A DNA stretch of 64,000 nucleotides from Hymenobacter swuensis DY53 (GTDB lineage: Bacteria > Bacteroidota > Bacteroidia > Cytophagales > Hymenobacteraceae). A program made the position numbers and the translations under genes. Positions 1 to 8,631 of the stretch are shown piece after piece. The DNA lies in the NCBI RefSeq assembly GCF_000576555.1, contig NZ_CP007145.1, positions 1,302,001 through 1,366,000 of the forward strand, given 5' to 3'. How positions within the stretch are numbered: position 1 is the first letter of the stretch; every line of letters starts with the position of its first letter. The notes beneath the pieces are model-generated. The model was not told the origin of the DNA. It worked only from the letters and a program-made list of their open reading frames with translations, and ran no database searches.

Positions 1-1
1 T

Positions 2-1297
2 ATTCCGCTGAAGGTAGAGCCGTTGTTTGTGCAGGCGCTGGCGTTGGTGAAGAAAGCCGCTGCCCTGGCCAACCGCGACCTGGGCGTGCTCCAGCCCGCC
101 ATTGCCGACGCCATTGCCCAGGCCTGCGACCGGGTAGCGGCCGGGGAGTTCGACGGGCAGTTTCTCACCGATATGATTCAGGGTGGGGCCGGCACGTCGG
201 TGAACATGAACGCCAACGAGGTCATTGCCAACGTGGCCCTCGAAATCATGGGCTACCGGAAGGGCCAGTACGAGTTCTGTCACCCCAATAACCACGTCAA
301 CTGCTCGCAAAGCACCAACGATGCCTATCCAACGGCCTTCCGGATTGCGCTCAGCAACAAGCTGGTGGGCTACAGCCGGGTACTGGGCGAGCTGGCGGAT
401 GCCTTTGCTGCCAAGGGTGACGAATTCCGGAACGTGCTGAAAATGGGTCGTACCCAGTTGCAGGATGCTGTGCCTATGAGCATGGGCGACGAGTTCCGGG
501 CCTTTGCCACCAATCTGCGCGAAGAGCTGCTGCGTATTGAGGACAGCCGCCGCCTCATCAGTGAAATCAACATGGGCGCCACGGCCATCGGGACCGGGGT
601 AAACGCGCCTCAGGGCTACGCCGACCTCGTAACCAAATACCTGCGCGACGTTACCGGCCTCGACCTGAGCCTGGCTGGCGACCTGATTGAGGCCACCTAC
701 GATACGGGCGCCTACGTGCAGCTCTCAGGCGTGTTGAAGCGTACGGCCGTAAAGCTCTCCAAAATCTGCAACGATTTGCGCCTGCTGTCTTCCGGCCCGC
801 GCTGCGGCATCAACGAAATCAACCTGCCGCCCTTGCAACCTGGCTCCAGCATCATGCCCGGCAAGGTAAATCCCGTAGTGCCCGAGGTGGTAAACCAGAC
901 GGCCTTCTACGTCATTGGTGCCGACCTGACGGTGACCATGGCTGCCGAAGGCGGACAGCTCCAGCTGAACGTGATGGAGCCGGTCATCAGCTTCGCGCTG
1001 TTTACTAGCATCAGCTATATGACCAACGCCTGCCGAACCCTGCGTGAGAAGTGCGTAGTAGGTATTACGGCCAACAAGGAGCACGCCGAAAATCTGGTGC
1101 GCAACAGCATTGGTATTGTTACGCAGCTAAATCCGGTGCTGGGCTATGAAACCTCGGCCGAAGTGGCTAAGGAAGCCCTGAAAACCGGCAAGTCAGTCCA
1201 CGATATTGCCGTAACTGAGCGGCAGCTGCTGTCGCAGGCCAAGTGGGATGAAATCTTCACCTTTGAGAATCTGATCCGACCCAGCTTCGTCCAATAG
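2..1297 (+). CDS. aspA: Aspartate ammonia-lyase, 5' end outside window
   Basis: Catalyses reversible deamination of L-aspartate to fumarate and ammonia in the cytosol, feeding the TCA cycle. The frame is open from the window edge (base 2), so the true start lies upstream; an internal TTG at 23 is not a convincing start. The fumarase/aspartase superfamily signature GSSIMPGKVNP is encoded near 842-874. The segments GGAGTSVNMNANEV, MGRTQLQDAVPM and NSIGIVTQLNP match aspartase rather than class II fumarase from memory of the E. coli enzyme. About 430 residues are visible, close to the family length of about 470, so only a short N-terminal piece is missing. A strong terminator follows 20 bases after the stop. 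Confidence 0.95.
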   Translation: MPLKVEPLFVQALALVKKAAALANRDLGVLQPAIADAIAQACDRVAAGEFDGQFLTDMIQGGAGTSVNMNANEVIANVALEIMGYRKGQYEFCHPNNHVNCSQSTNDAYPTAFRIALSNKLVGYSRVLGELADAFAAKGDEFRNVLKMGRTQLQDAVPMSMGDEFRAFATNLREELLRIEDSRRLISEINMGATAIGTGVNAPQGYADLVTKYLRDVTGLDLSLAGDLIEATYDTGAYVQLSGVLKRTAVKLSKICNDLRLLSSGPRCGINEINLPPLQPGSSIMPGKVNPVVPEVVNQTAFYVIGADLTVTMAAEGGQLQLNVMEPVISFALFTSISYMTNACRTLREKCVVGITANKEHAENLVRNSIGIVTQLNPVLGYETSAEVAKEALKTGKSVHDIAVTERQLLSQAKWDEIFTFENLIRPSFVQ

Positions 1298-1316
1298 ATA
1301 GAGCACAATAATAAAA

Positions 1317-1348
1317 AAAGGGCCCTGCTCAGTTGAGCAGGGCCCTTT
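1317..1348. terminator. Bidirectional intrinsic terminator
   Basis: Perfect inverted repeat with 15-base arms (aaagggccctgctca and its complement) around a 2-base loop, flanked by A and T runs. It lies between aspA (+) and tRNA-Leu (-) and can serve both. Confidence 0.85.
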
Positions 1349-1351
1349 ATG

Positions 1352-1433
1352 TACCCGGAGCCGGGGTCGAACCGGCACATCTTTCGATATCGGTGTTTGA
1401 GACCGACGCGTCTACCGATTCCGCCATCCGGGC
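1352..1433 (-). tRNA. tRNA-Leu (anticodon CAA)
   Basis: Read on the minus strand, the 82-nt cloverleaf starts GCCCGGA and ends TCCGGGT plus discriminator A; six of seven acceptor pairs are Watson-Crick and one is G-U. The anticodon arm is TCGGT-CTCAAAC-ACCGA, giving anticodon CAA (plus-strand 1397-1399) for UUG codons. The D-arm GGCGGAATCGGTAGAC, a variable arm of leucine type and the T-arm GCCGGTTCGACCCCGGC are all visible. The 3' CCA is not encoded. It sits alone between aspA and hscB. Confidence 0.95.
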
Positions 1434-1458
1434 ATTTCTCGCCGTGCCTGTCGGTAGG

Positions 1459-1998
1459 TCAGGAACGGGTGGCAAACTTAGCCAGACTTTCGCGAATGCG
1501 CAAGAGGTAGCGCTTCTTCAAATAATATGTCTGCACCTGTTTTAAGGCCTGGGGACGGGTTTCGGCGGGCAATCCTTCGTAGCCTGCCAGTACTGGCTCA
1601 ATGCCGGCTTCCAGCGTGGTGGTCAGGGAGTTGACGTCGGCTTCCACACGGCCGACAGCGGCCGGGTCGGGCTCAAATTCCAGCTCCATTAATTGCTCGT
1701 TGAGGTCCATAACTTCCATCAAAAAATCGGCGGGAAGCTCTTGTTTTCCTTCTTCCAGCAGCCCATGACGGCCCAATATGTAGGCCATACGCTGGTCTTC
1801 GCCGGAGAGTGTGCGGTAAGCATTGGTATTGAGGGTAGCCAGTTGCAGAATTTCCTGTTGCCGTTCGGGGCTCTCGGTGGCGTGAAAATCGGGGTGGTAC
1901 TCACGACTCAGCGCGTAGTACTGCCGCTTGAGGGCGGCGGTATCGGGCCGGAAGGATTCCGGCAGCTGGTAGAACTCGAAGTAGTCAGGTGTGGTCAT
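1459..1998 (-). CDS. hscB: Fe-S cluster co-chaperone HscB (J-domain)
   Basis: J-domain co-chaperone that recruits the Hsp70 HscA to the scaffold IscU during iron-sulfur cluster assembly. The 179-residue protein opens with an N-terminal J domain: YFEFYQLPESF (helix I) and the diagnostic HPD tripeptide at residues 35-37. The C-terminal half is acidic and helical, as in the HscB oligomerisation and IscU-binding domain, and the length fits the family (about 170-180). I chose the ATG at 1998 because the longer in-frame extension upstream is low-complexity and overlaps the next gene. No isc genes are adjacent, which is common for hscB in Bacteroidota. Confidence 0.88.
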   Translation of the reverse strand: MTTPDYFEFYQLPESFRPDTAALKRQYYALSREYHPDFHATESPERQQEILQLATLNTNAYRTLSGEDQRMAYILGRHGLLEEGKQELPADFLMEVMDLNEQLMELEFEPDPAAVGRVEADVNSLTTTLEAGIEPVLAGYEGLPAETRPQALKQVQTYYLKKRYLLRIRESLAKFATRS

Positions 1999-2038
1999 CG
2001 GCAAGGGGAAATGAGCGTAAGAAGGCCATGGTACGGGG

Positions 2039-2350
2039 TTAGATCTGGCCCGGGGCCGGCGGCAACACAGCGGGCCGGACTGAAAATGCCACCGGCGGGG
2101 CCGCAAACAGAACCTTAGTAGCCGGCCACACTTGGCCAAACAATGCGGACCGGCGGTAAGCGTTCAGGGCATCGGCCGAGTCCCAGTGGCTGTGCGTACA
2201 GTACACGTGGGGCTGGTCGGCGTCCTGCCACAGCTCCAGAAACCGGCAGCCGGGCATTGCGCGAATCTGGTCCTCAGACTCCTGAAAAAGCCGTAAAAAT
2301 TCCGCTACCCGCGCTGGCTCCAGCGTCAGGCGTACAATCCGAATCAGCAT
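2039..2350 (-). CDS. Antibiotic biosynthesis monooxygenase (ABM) domain protein
   Basis: Small (103 aa) dimeric alpha-beta barrel protein of the ABM/YgiN type. The pattern is an initial beta strand MLIRIVRLTL, helix ARVAEFLRLFQESED, then GCRFLELWQDADQP and THSHWDSADALNAYRRS, which is the usual ABM core ending in a helix with conserved W and Y/F. Substrate is unknown; family members include haem-degrading and quinol oxygenases and many of unknown role. The C-terminal 20 residues are Pro/Val-rich and less typical. The start at 2350 follows a T/G-rich repeat (2357-2384) that earlier in-frame codons would translate. The stop lies 41 bases before the hscB start, so they may be cotranscribed. Confidence 0.75.
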   Translation of the reverse strand: MLIRIVRLTLEPARVAEFLRLFQESEDQIRAMPGCRFLELWQDADQPHVYCTHSHWDSADALNAYRRSALFGQVWPATKVLFAAPPVAFSVRPAVLPPAPGQI

Positions 2351-2356
2351 CCTTTG

Positions 2357-2384
2357 GTTTTTGGGTGTTCGTTTTTGGCTGTTG
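2357..2384. repeat. Tandem 14-mer, GTTTTTGG family
   Basis: Two adjacent 14-mers, GTTTTTGGGTGTTC (2357-2370) and GTTTTTGGCTGTTG (2371-2384). The same unit occurs as an exact tandem (GTTTTTGGTTGTTC twice) at 30887-30914 in the murE-mraY spacer. Confidence 0.7.
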
Positions 2385-2449
2385 GGTGCTTCCGGCTGAG
2401 GTACGGTTTGGGGGTATTTCGAGAATGGATAATAGCCAGAAACCACTAA

Positions 2450-3220
2450 TCACCCCACAAATCGGATATCTACCTGGGAATCGAAATGCAGGCCTAGCAA
2501 CTCGGACGCATTGCCCTGGTTGATACCAATGCACAGGCGGTCCTGGCTGTTGAAGATGCATACAGCCTCGCCGGGCGCGGCGGCCTGGAAGTGCGCCACT
2601 ATTTCCCGCACCGTTTCGCGGGCAAAATGGATGGTGAACGGCCGGGTACGGCCCACTACTTCCACGGCCGTGCGGCTGATATCAGTGATGAGGTTACCGT
2701 AGTGGTCTACATGCACGACATGGCCGGTGATGCGGTCATCCTGCAGACGCATTTGCCGGTTCAGGAGCTGGTAAGTTTCGGTGGTGGCGGGGCCCAGTTC
2801 AGCCAGCGAGCGGCCCTGGGCCAAATGCACGGCGGCCGGGGCCAGCAGGTCGCGGGTGGGAGAGGAGGAAGGCCCGTTACCCGCGCTCAGCACCACCAGT
2901 TCATCGGGCTGCCCGTCACAGAGCAGGGGCAAAAGGCCGTTATCGGCCGACACGAAGTAGTGCCCCTGAAAACGGGCGGCATGCCACGCCGCGCGCGGCG
3001 AGCCTAAGTCGTTGACGCCGACCAGATGAACCGTGCCAGCCGGAAAATCCTGGTACACGGCGCCCAGCACATGCACGGCGTGCGCAATGTTGAAGGGCTC
3101 GATGCCGTGCGTAATATCTAGTACCGGCACTTGGGGAGCCAGCTGCAGAATACGGGCCTTCACGGCCGCTACGTAATGGTCGCGGTAGCCAAAATCGGAC
3201 AGAAACGTAATCAGGCCCAT
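2450..3220 (-). CDS. SAM hydroxide adenosyltransferase (DUF62 family)
   Basis: Member of the DUF62/SAM-dependent halogenase-like family; characterised non-halogenating members hydrolyse S-adenosylmethionine to adenosine and methionine. The 256-residue protein begins MGLITFLSDFGYRDHYVAA, containing the conserved Asp residues (D9 and D14) near the N-terminus, followed by DITHGIEPFNI and SADNGLLPLL, all typical of the family. The C-terminal barrel contains HVDHYGNLITDIS and NQGNASELLG. ATG at 3220 begins exactly at the conserved strand. It diverges from phoH. Chlorinase or fluorinase activity is not implied: those subfamilies carry specific loop changes that I cannot confirm here. Confidence 0.88.
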   Translation of the reverse strand: MGLITFLSDFGYRDHYVAAVKARILQLAPQVPVLDITHGIEPFNIAHAVHVLGAVYQDFPAGTVHLVGVNDLGSPRAAWHAARFQGHYFVSADNGLLPLLCDGQPDELVVLSAGNGPSSSPTRDLLAPAAVHLAQGRSLAELGPATTETYQLLNRQMRLQDDRITGHVVHVDHYGNLITDISRTAVEVVGRTRPFTIHFARETVREIVAHFQAAAPGEAVCIFNSQDRLCIGINQGNASELLGLHFDSQVDIRFVG

Positions 3221-3272
3221 GACCGGAAATTGGGAGTTATTCGTACTATTGCCAAGCCCCATTCGGGGGCGG

Positions 3273-3280
3273 CAAAAGTA
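3273..3280 (-). promoter_or_regulatory. Bacteroidota -7 box (TACTTTTG) for the DUF62 gene
   Basis: The minus strand reads TACTTTTG, matching the TAnnTTTG consensus, about 53 bases upstream of the ATG at 3220. No TTG -33 box is seen at the usual 19-21 base spacing, so support is partial. Confidence 0.5.
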
Positions 3281-3406
3281 GGCGTTTTGCCGCGAACCGG
3301 CAGCGGCAACGATAAGCTGATTTTTGTTGTTACTGTTAGCAGAGGCCTGCACTGGACCTGTTCAGTGCTAGTTTTCCTTCTCCTTTCGCTCTTAAATTCC
3401 CTCAGT

Positions 3407-4522
3407 TTGGTCGAAAAAATCATCACACTGGAAAATGTGTCCTTGGTTGAATTCCTGGGACCCGATAACCAAAATATCCGCCAGCTGGCGGCTGCCTTCC
3501 CGGGCAGTAAAATCGTTTCCCGCGGCAACGAAATCAAGATTCAGGGCCAGACGGCCGTTATCAGCCGCATCAACGAAATCCTGTCGGCACTGCTGGAGCA
3601 CTACCATCAGTACGGGCAAATCACCGATAAGACCGTAAGTCAGTACCTGTCCTCGGCCGAAGAAGAACACGATGAGGCGCGCATGGCTGCCTCGCCCGAC
3701 GTAATTCTGTTTGGCGCCAAAGGAGGCGTCATCAAAGCTAAAACGGCTAATCAGCAACGGCTGGTAGATGCCGTGTTGCGCCACGACCTGGTATTTGCGC
3801 TGGGGCCGGCCGGTACGGGCAAAACCTATATCTCGGTGGCGCTGGCCGTGCGGGCGCTCAAGAATAAAGAGGTTAAGAAAATCATCATTTCGCGCCCCGT
3901 GGTGGAAGCCGGCGAAAGCCTGGGCTTCCTGCCCGGTGACATGAAGGAGAAGGTAGACCCGTATCTGCGCCCGATTTACGATGCGCTGGAGGACATGCTG
4001 CCGCCCGAAAAGCTCAAGCTCTACCTCGAAAACAAAACCATCGAAATTGCGCCCTTGGCGTACATGCGCGGCCGGACGCTCAACAATGCCTTCGTGCTGC
4101 TGGATGAGGCCCAGAACACCACGCCCAGTCAGCTAAAGATGTTTCTGACCCGTATGGGACCGTACGCCAAGGTGATGGTAAACGGCGACCGAAGCCAGAT
4201 TGACCTGCCCACCAAGCAGAAATCCGGCCTGATTCAGGCCTTGGATATTCTGCGCGACGTGAAGGAAATCGGGTTCGTGGAAATGTCGGTCGAAGACGTG
4301 GTGCGGCACCGGCTGGTGAAGCAGATTGTGCTGGCCTACGACAAGTTCGACGTGGCCGCGCAGCAGGAGGAAGCCAATCAGGCCAACCGGCCCGTGCGTG
4401 CTGCCCAGCCCTACCGCCGTCCCGGTGGTCCCGGCTCGGCCGACCTCGACCCGGCCAAACACCCTGATGCTCGCCGCGAGAATGACGGTACGCAGGTGCT
4501 GCCCGTCAACCACGAACAGTAG
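3407..4522 (+). CDS. phoH: PhoH-family ATPase
   Basis: Cytosolic P-loop ATPase of the PhoH family, thought to act in RNA metabolism. Walker A GPAGTGKT is at residues 133-140 and Walker B FVLLDEAQ at about 229-236, followed by a MVNGDRSQIDLP motif typical of PhoH. The N-terminal 100 residues resemble a KH-like RNA-binding region (GSKIVSRGNEIKIQG). The C-terminal 50 residues are Pro/Asn/Arg-rich and probably disordered. I chose TTG at 3407 (371 aa): the family core starts right there (VEKIITLE), while the in-frame extension reaches into the divergent DUF62 gene and looks non-coding. A weak TAGTTTTC box lies at 3369-3376. Confidence 0.9.
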   Translation: MVEKIITLENVSLVEFLGPDNQNIRQLAAAFPGSKIVSRGNEIKIQGQTAVISRINEILSALLEHYHQYGQITDKTVSQYLSSAEEEHDEARMAASPDVILFGAKGGVIKAKTANQQRLVDAVLRHDLVFALGPAGTGKTYISVALAVRALKNKEVKKIIISRPVVEAGESLGFLPGDMKEKVDPYLRPIYDALEDMLPPEKLKLYLENKTIEIAPLAYMRGRTLNNAFVLLDEAQNTTPSQLKMFLTRMGPYAKVMVNGDRSQIDLPTKQKSGLIQALDILRDVKEIGFVEMSVEDVVRHRLVKQIVLAYDKFDVAAQQEEANQANRPVRAAQPYRRPGGPGSADLDPAKHPDARRENDGTQVLPVNHEQ

Positions 4523-4532
4523 CCAGAGGTGC

Positions 4533-4576
4533 AGAAAAGAAAGCGGCTGCCTGCACAGGCAGCCGCTTTCTTTTCT
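4533..4576. terminator. Intrinsic terminator after phoH
   Basis: Perfect 20-bp inverted repeat (arms 4533-4552 and 4557-4576) with a GC-rich core, A-rich 5' flank and T-rich 3' flank, 4-base loop. Confidence 0.85.
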
Positions 4577-4649
4577 GGATTTACCAGCAACATGCAAAAG
4601 AGTCTTCTACCAGACTAGTGAATTTCGCCATTGCCGGAGCAGCCGGCAT

Positions 4650-5096
4650 ATGTATGAACACATGGAAGTAACCCGCATTACTACGGAGGAGGACCTGACT
4701 AATGCCCTGGCTATTCGCCGGACGGTATTCGTGCTGGGCCAGAACGTACCGGCCGACCTCGAAAACGATGCGCATGACCGCACCGACGCCACGCACTACT
4801 TGGCCCGGGCCGCCGATGGTCAGCCTTGCGGGGCTGCTCGCTGGCGCGTTACGGAAAATGGGGTGAAACTGGAGCGCTTCGCGGTGCTGGCCGGGTACCG
4901 CAACCAGCAAGTGGGGGCTGCGTTACTGGCCGCCGTACTCCGCGACGTACAGGCGGCTCATCCTGCCGCCGAAGTATACCTGAACGCGCAATTGCCCGCC
5001 GTGCGTTTTTACGAGCGGCATGCCTTCCGGAAAGCCGGTGCAGCCTTCTGGGAAGCTGGTATTGAACACTATAAAATGGTCTGGCAGCGCTTGTAG
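4650..5096 (+). CDS. GNAT-family N-acetyltransferase
   Basis: Acetyl-CoA-dependent acetyltransferase of the ElaA/YitI-like GNAT group; substrate unknown. Visible features are the N-terminal strand-helix with AIRRTVFVLGQNVP, motif A with RFAVLAGYRNQQVGAALLAAVL (the RxxGxG/A acetyl-CoA pyrophosphate loop), then VYLNAQLPAVRFYERHAFRKAG (motif B), a combination typical of this subgroup. Length is 148 aa from the ATG at 4650 or 144 aa from the ATG at 4662; the second may be the real start because it sits directly on the first strand. It is flanked by terminators, so it is probably monocistronic. Confidence 0.85.
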   Translation: MYEHMEVTRITTEEDLTNALAIRRTVFVLGQNVPADLENDAHDRTDATHYLARAADGQPCGAARWRVTENGVKLERFAVLAGYRNQQVGAALLAAVLRDVQAAHPAAEVYLNAQLPAVRFYERHAFRKAGAAFWEAGIEHYKMVWQRL

Positions 5097-5129
5097 CGGT
5101 TGCGCAACAGCGGCATGTCGGTGGCGCAT

Positions 5130-5171
5130 AAGCCGGTTCTGTTTTCCTATTATGGGGAGCAGAACCGGCTT
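5130..5171. terminator. Intrinsic terminator after the GNAT gene
   Basis: 12-bp perfect stem (aagccggttctg, 5130-5141; complement at 5160-5171) with an 18-base loop, followed by a short T run. Confidence 0.7.
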
Positions 5172-5257
5172 TTGCGGTTTGACTTATTTTCTCCATTTTG
5201 ACTGGGTAATATCTCGCGGTGCCGGCTGCACTATGCGTTGGCCTTATCCTTATCAAG

Positions 5258-7495
5258 ATGGTTATCAAATGGGCTCCGAATGCCTTCATCCGGCTGGTAC
5301 TACCGCTGATGGCCGGTATCCTGACCTACCTATATATCGGTAGCCAGCTCCCCGATTTTCGGCTGCTGCTAGTAGGCCTGGTATTACTTTTTCTGTTGGT
5401 GCAGTTCTGGGCCGCTCGGCGGACTAGCCCGGGTGCTACCGATGCGGCCGGGCTGCTGGCAATGCTGGTGCTATATGCCGCCGGCCTCACCTTCACCCAG
5501 CAAGGCACCGAAAGCCGTGCGCCGGACCACCTATACCGTTTTGGTAACCGCGTGGAGTTTTACCGGGCCGTGGTGGACGATTACACTGTGGTTCGGCCCG
5601 CTACCTACGCTACCACCGTACGCGTTTCGGCGGTGCGGGTGGCAGGGCAGTGGGGGCCGGCACGAGGCGGTATCCGGGTGTCCATCCCGCGCGACGACAG
5701 TACGGCTGCTCCGCAGTACGGCGACGTATGGCTGGTTCGTGGGGCGCCCGCACCTAGCAAGGCTCCGCTGAACCCCGGGGAGTTCGACTACCGCCGCTAT
5801 CTTGCGTACCACCAGGTCTATCATCAGCAGTTCATCCACCCTGACCAATATCAACGAATAGCCATTGCGCCGCCCAGCCAGTTGCGGGCCATGGCCATGC
5901 GCGCCGCCCGGGTGCTCGATGGGGTGTTCCGGCAGTATGTGCACGCCAAGCGGGAGTATGCGCTGGCTTCGGCGTTGGTACTGGGCATTAAGGATGAAGT
6001 AGATCAGGAAACCAAGCAGGCCTACGCCAACACCGGTACCACGCACATTATGGCGGTTTCGGGGCTTCAGGTGGGGCTGTTGTTCGGGGCTGTGACGTGG
6101 CTGCTAAGCCTGTTGCCGGGGCGGCGCGAACGGGTGTTCCGGCTGCTCACAGCGCTACTGGGCCTGACCGTTATCTGGAGCTACGCGTTTCTCACAGGGC
6201 TGTCGGCTTCGGTTCTGCGGGCGGCCGTCATGTTTTCCTTTATCATCATCGCACGGGCTACGGGGCGGCAGACATCTATGTACAACCTGCTGGCCGTGGC
6301 AGCTTTTTTCCTGCTCTGCTACGACCCGTATCTGCTGTGCGATGTTGGTTTTCAGCTGTCTTTCCTGGCTGTACTAAGCATCGTGTACCTGCAGCCGCGC
6401 ATTGCGGGCTGGTTTGAGCCGGAGGAGTATTTCCTGGATAGGCAGCGACCCTGGCAGTCGAAGGCAGTGCAGAAAAGCTGGAAATGGTTGGGGAAAGGCG
6501 TCAACTATATCTGGCAGGCTATGGCCCTATCGTTAGCGGCACAGGTAGCCACATTTCCGCTGGGACTGTTTTATTTCCATCAGTTTCCACTCAGTTTCCT
6601 GCTCTCCAATCTGGTGGCAGTGCCCATTTCCAGTGGCGCGGTATATGTGGGTCTGCTTTTGCTGGTGCTGAAAGGTGCGGTGGCACTGGTGGGCCTTGCC
6701 TCGCCGGGCATAGCGCAGGTACTCAACTACGGCCCGAAAGGTGTGGCGTGGTTGTTTGAACGAATGGTTTGGGCCTTCAACGAGTACATATTCTGGATTG
6801 GGCGCTCCATGCCCGGCGCGCTGGTGTCGGGCATTCACGTAACCACGCCTCAAGTCTGGCTCATTGGTGGCGTACTGCTGGCGGTGCTGGTTTTTATAGC
6901 CCTGAAAAAACTGCCCTGGCTGGCCGTCGCCTGTGCGTTGCTGGGCTTGTTTGCCGGCAGTCGGGTATGGGCTGCGCATCAACTGGCCCCCGATGAACAG
7001 CTGGTTATCTACAGCATTCCGCGTCGATCCGTAGTTGGTTTCTGGCACGGTGCTGCGGCCGAAATAGTAACCGTTGATTCGTTGCCGCTCTCTGAAACCG
7101 AACGCACCTACCGCATCGTACCGGGCATCATTCAGCGCGATGCCCGCCGGGTTATGTATCGGCAGGGCTGGCAGCGTAGTCAGGTGCCGACTGCTGTGGC
7201 GGAGCCGGGCCTGACGCTGGTCGTGTGGCGCGGCCGGCCAGTGGCCTTTATCAACGACCGGTTGAGCGGGGCCACGCAGCCGGCGTCCGGCCTGACAGCC
7301 ATCGTGCTACGCCGCAACGCCCGCGTGCAGCCAACGGAACTTGCAGCGCTGTTCGGGACGGCCGCGCCCATAGTATTTGATTCTTCCTGCAAGAGCTGGT
7401 ATGTGCTCCGGCAGGATTCTTTGCTGCGGGCCGCCGGCTTCCAGACCCACGATGTGACGTTACACGGGGCGTTTATCGTGCGGGCCGGGCAGTAG
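5258..7495 (+). CDS. comEC: ComEC/Rec2-family membrane protein
   Basis: Inner-membrane DNA-uptake channel of the ComEC/Rec2 family. The 745-residue protein starts with two hydrophobic helices, then a soluble DUF4131/OB-like region (about residues 80-220), then the Competence domain with many membrane segments (about 230-560) including GIKDEVDQETKQAYANTGTT and MAVSGLQVG, a strong family signature. The last 150 residues are soluble and do not show the metallo-beta-lactamase HxHxDH motif that long ComEC proteins carry. ATG at 5258 was chosen over a GTG at 5219 because the first membrane helix follows it. Whether this organism is naturally competent cannot be told from one gene. Confidence 0.88.
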   Translation: MVIKWAPNAFIRLVLPLMAGILTYLYIGSQLPDFRLLLVGLVLLFLLVQFWAARRTSPGATDAAGLLAMLVLYAAGLTFTQQGTESRAPDHLYRFGNRVEFYRAVVDDYTVVRPATYATTVRVSAVRVAGQWGPARGGIRVSIPRDDSTAAPQYGDVWLVRGAPAPSKAPLNPGEFDYRRYLAYHQVYHQQFIHPDQYQRIAIAPPSQLRAMAMRAARVLDGVFRQYVHAKREYALASALVLGIKDEVDQETKQAYANTGTTHIMAVSGLQVGLLFGAVTWLLSLLPGRRERVFRLLTALLGLTVIWSYAFLTGLSASVLRAAVMFSFIIIARATGRQTSMYNLLAVAAFFLLCYDPYLLCDVGFQLSFLAVLSIVYLQPRIAGWFEPEEYFLDRQRPWQSKAVQKSWKWLGKGVNYIWQAMALSLAAQVATFPLGLFYFHQFPLSFLLSNLVAVPISSGAVYVGLLLLVLKGAVALVGLASPGIAQVLNYGPKGVAWLFERMVWAFNEYIFWIGRSMPGALVSGIHVTTPQVWLIGGVLLAVLVFIALKKLPWLAVACALLGLFAGSRVWAAHQLAPDEQLVIYSIPRRSVVGFWHGAAAEIVTVDSLPLSETERTYRIVPGIIQRDARRVMYRQGWQRSQVPTAVAEPGLTLVVWRGRPVAFINDRLSGATQPASGLTAIVLRRNARVQPTELAALFGTAAPIVFDSSCKSWYVLRQDSLLRAAGFQTHDVTLHGAFIVRAGQ

Positions 7496-7575
7496 AAAGG
7501 CAGAGGCAGGCAGTTGGCCGAAACCGTAGAGGGGTTAGGAGGAGTATATCGTATACTTAGTAGCATCAATTTTGC

Positions 7576-7583
7576 TACGTTTG
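7576..7583 (+). promoter_or_regulatory. Bacteroidota -7 box (TACGTTTG)
   Basis: Exact TAnnTTTG match 92 bases before the enoyl-CoA hydratase ATG. No clear -33 TTG at the right distance. Confidence 0.4.
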
Positions 7584-7675
7584 GTTTTCGCGCCCTCTTT
7601 TTCTCAGTAGCCTGCTACCTGCTCGCCGGGCAATGGGCCTACTGAATTGTTCCACCGCTCTGCAACACCCTGGTT

Positions 7676-8488
7676 ATGGAAGACATGCCCACTCAGGAAC
7701 TGGAAGACCTTCGCTTCATCCGCTACGATGCGCAGGACTCTATCGGCTACATCACCCTCAACCGCCCCGACAAGCGCAATGCCCTCAACGCCGAAGTGGT
7801 AACGGAGCTGAAACAAGCCTTCGAATTTGCCGAAAATGACGAAGCCTGCAAAGTAATCGTACTGCGCGCCGAGGGGGACGTGTTCTGCTCCGGGGCCGAC
7901 CTAGGCTACATTCAGGAGTTACAAAGCTTCGGCTATACCGATAACCTGGCCGACTCAACGCACCTCATGCAGCTGTTCCACCAGATTTATACCCTCAAAA
8001 AGGTGGTTATCGGGCAGGTGCAGGGCCATGCGCTGGCTGGCGGCTGCGGGCTGGCCACCATCTGTGACTTTGCCTTTGCGGTACCAGAGGCCAAATTTGG
8101 GTACACTGAAGTGAAAATCGGGTTTCTGCCCGCCATTGTCAGCGTATTTCTGGTGCGCAAAATTGGGGAGGCTCGCACCAAGCAGCTGCTGCTGACCGGC
8201 GACGTCATATCGGCGCAGGCCGCTCAGGATTTCGGGCTGGTGAACTTCTTGGTGCCCCGGCAGGAGTTAGCCGATAATGTGTATCGGTTCGCCCGCCGCC
8301 TCTGCGTGGAAAATTCGGCCCAGAGTATGGAAATAACCAAAGAAATGCTGGCCCGCATCCCGGAAATGCCACTCGAGGAAAGTCTCCGCTACGCGGCCCG
8401 TATGAACGCCGAGGCCCGGGGTTCTGATGATTGCCGCCGTGGTATTGCCGCGTTTCTCAGCAAAGAAAAAATTGCCTGGGAAAACTAA
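7676..8488 (+). CDS. Enoyl-CoA hydratase/isomerase (crotonase family)
   Basis: Crotonase-fold enzyme acting on acyl-CoA thioesters; likely enoyl-CoA hydratase or methylglutaconyl-CoA hydratase-like. The 270-aa protein shows LNRPDKRNALN near the N-terminus, the first oxyanion-hole segment VFCSGADLGYI, the second one GHALAGGCGLATICDF, and GYTEVKIGFLPA containing the catalytic-type Glu. The C-terminal trimerisation helices are present, so it is full length. The exact substrate (fatty acid, leucine or phenylacetate degradation) cannot be decided here since no pathway neighbours exist. It has its own -7 box and a downstream terminator, so it is probably monocistronic. Confidence 0.88.
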   Translation: MEDMPTQELEDLRFIRYDAQDSIGYITLNRPDKRNALNAEVVTELKQAFEFAENDEACKVIVLRAEGDVFCSGADLGYIQELQSFGYTDNLADSTHLMQLFHQIYTLKKVVIGQVQGHALAGGCGLATICDFAFAVPEAKFGYTEVKIGFLPAIVSVFLVRKIGEARTKQLLLTGDVISAQAAQDFGLVNFLVPRQELADNVYRFARRLCVENSAQSMEITKEMLARIPEMPLEESLRYAARMNAEARGSDDCRRGIAAFLSKEKIAWEN

Positions 8489-8516
8489 CTGGCTTCATCT
8501 TCGCTTGTTCTTTTTT

Positions 8517-8551
8517 AAAAGCCTCCGCGCGGCACGCCGGGGGCTTTTTTT
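8517..8551 (+). terminator. Intrinsic terminator after the hydratase
   Basis: aaaagcctcc pairs with gggggctttt (one G-U pair) around a GC-rich 14-base loop, followed by a run of seven T. Confidence 0.75.
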
Positions 8552-8631
8552 GTGCGAGGCTCCATAATTTTTTTAACTTTCTCGCTTTCGAGCTTTTCCA
8601 AACATCTGTGTTTTTCCTTGGTTTAGGTTCT

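Noticed and set aside
2450..3220. Fluorinase/chlorinase identity for the DUF62 protein.
   Set aside because: General family signatures only; the halogenase-specific loop cannot be confirmed and most members hydrolyse SAM.
4551..4640. Upstream extension of the GNAT frame back into the phoH 3' end.
   Set aside because: The extension translates the terminator hairpin; family homology begins only at 4662.
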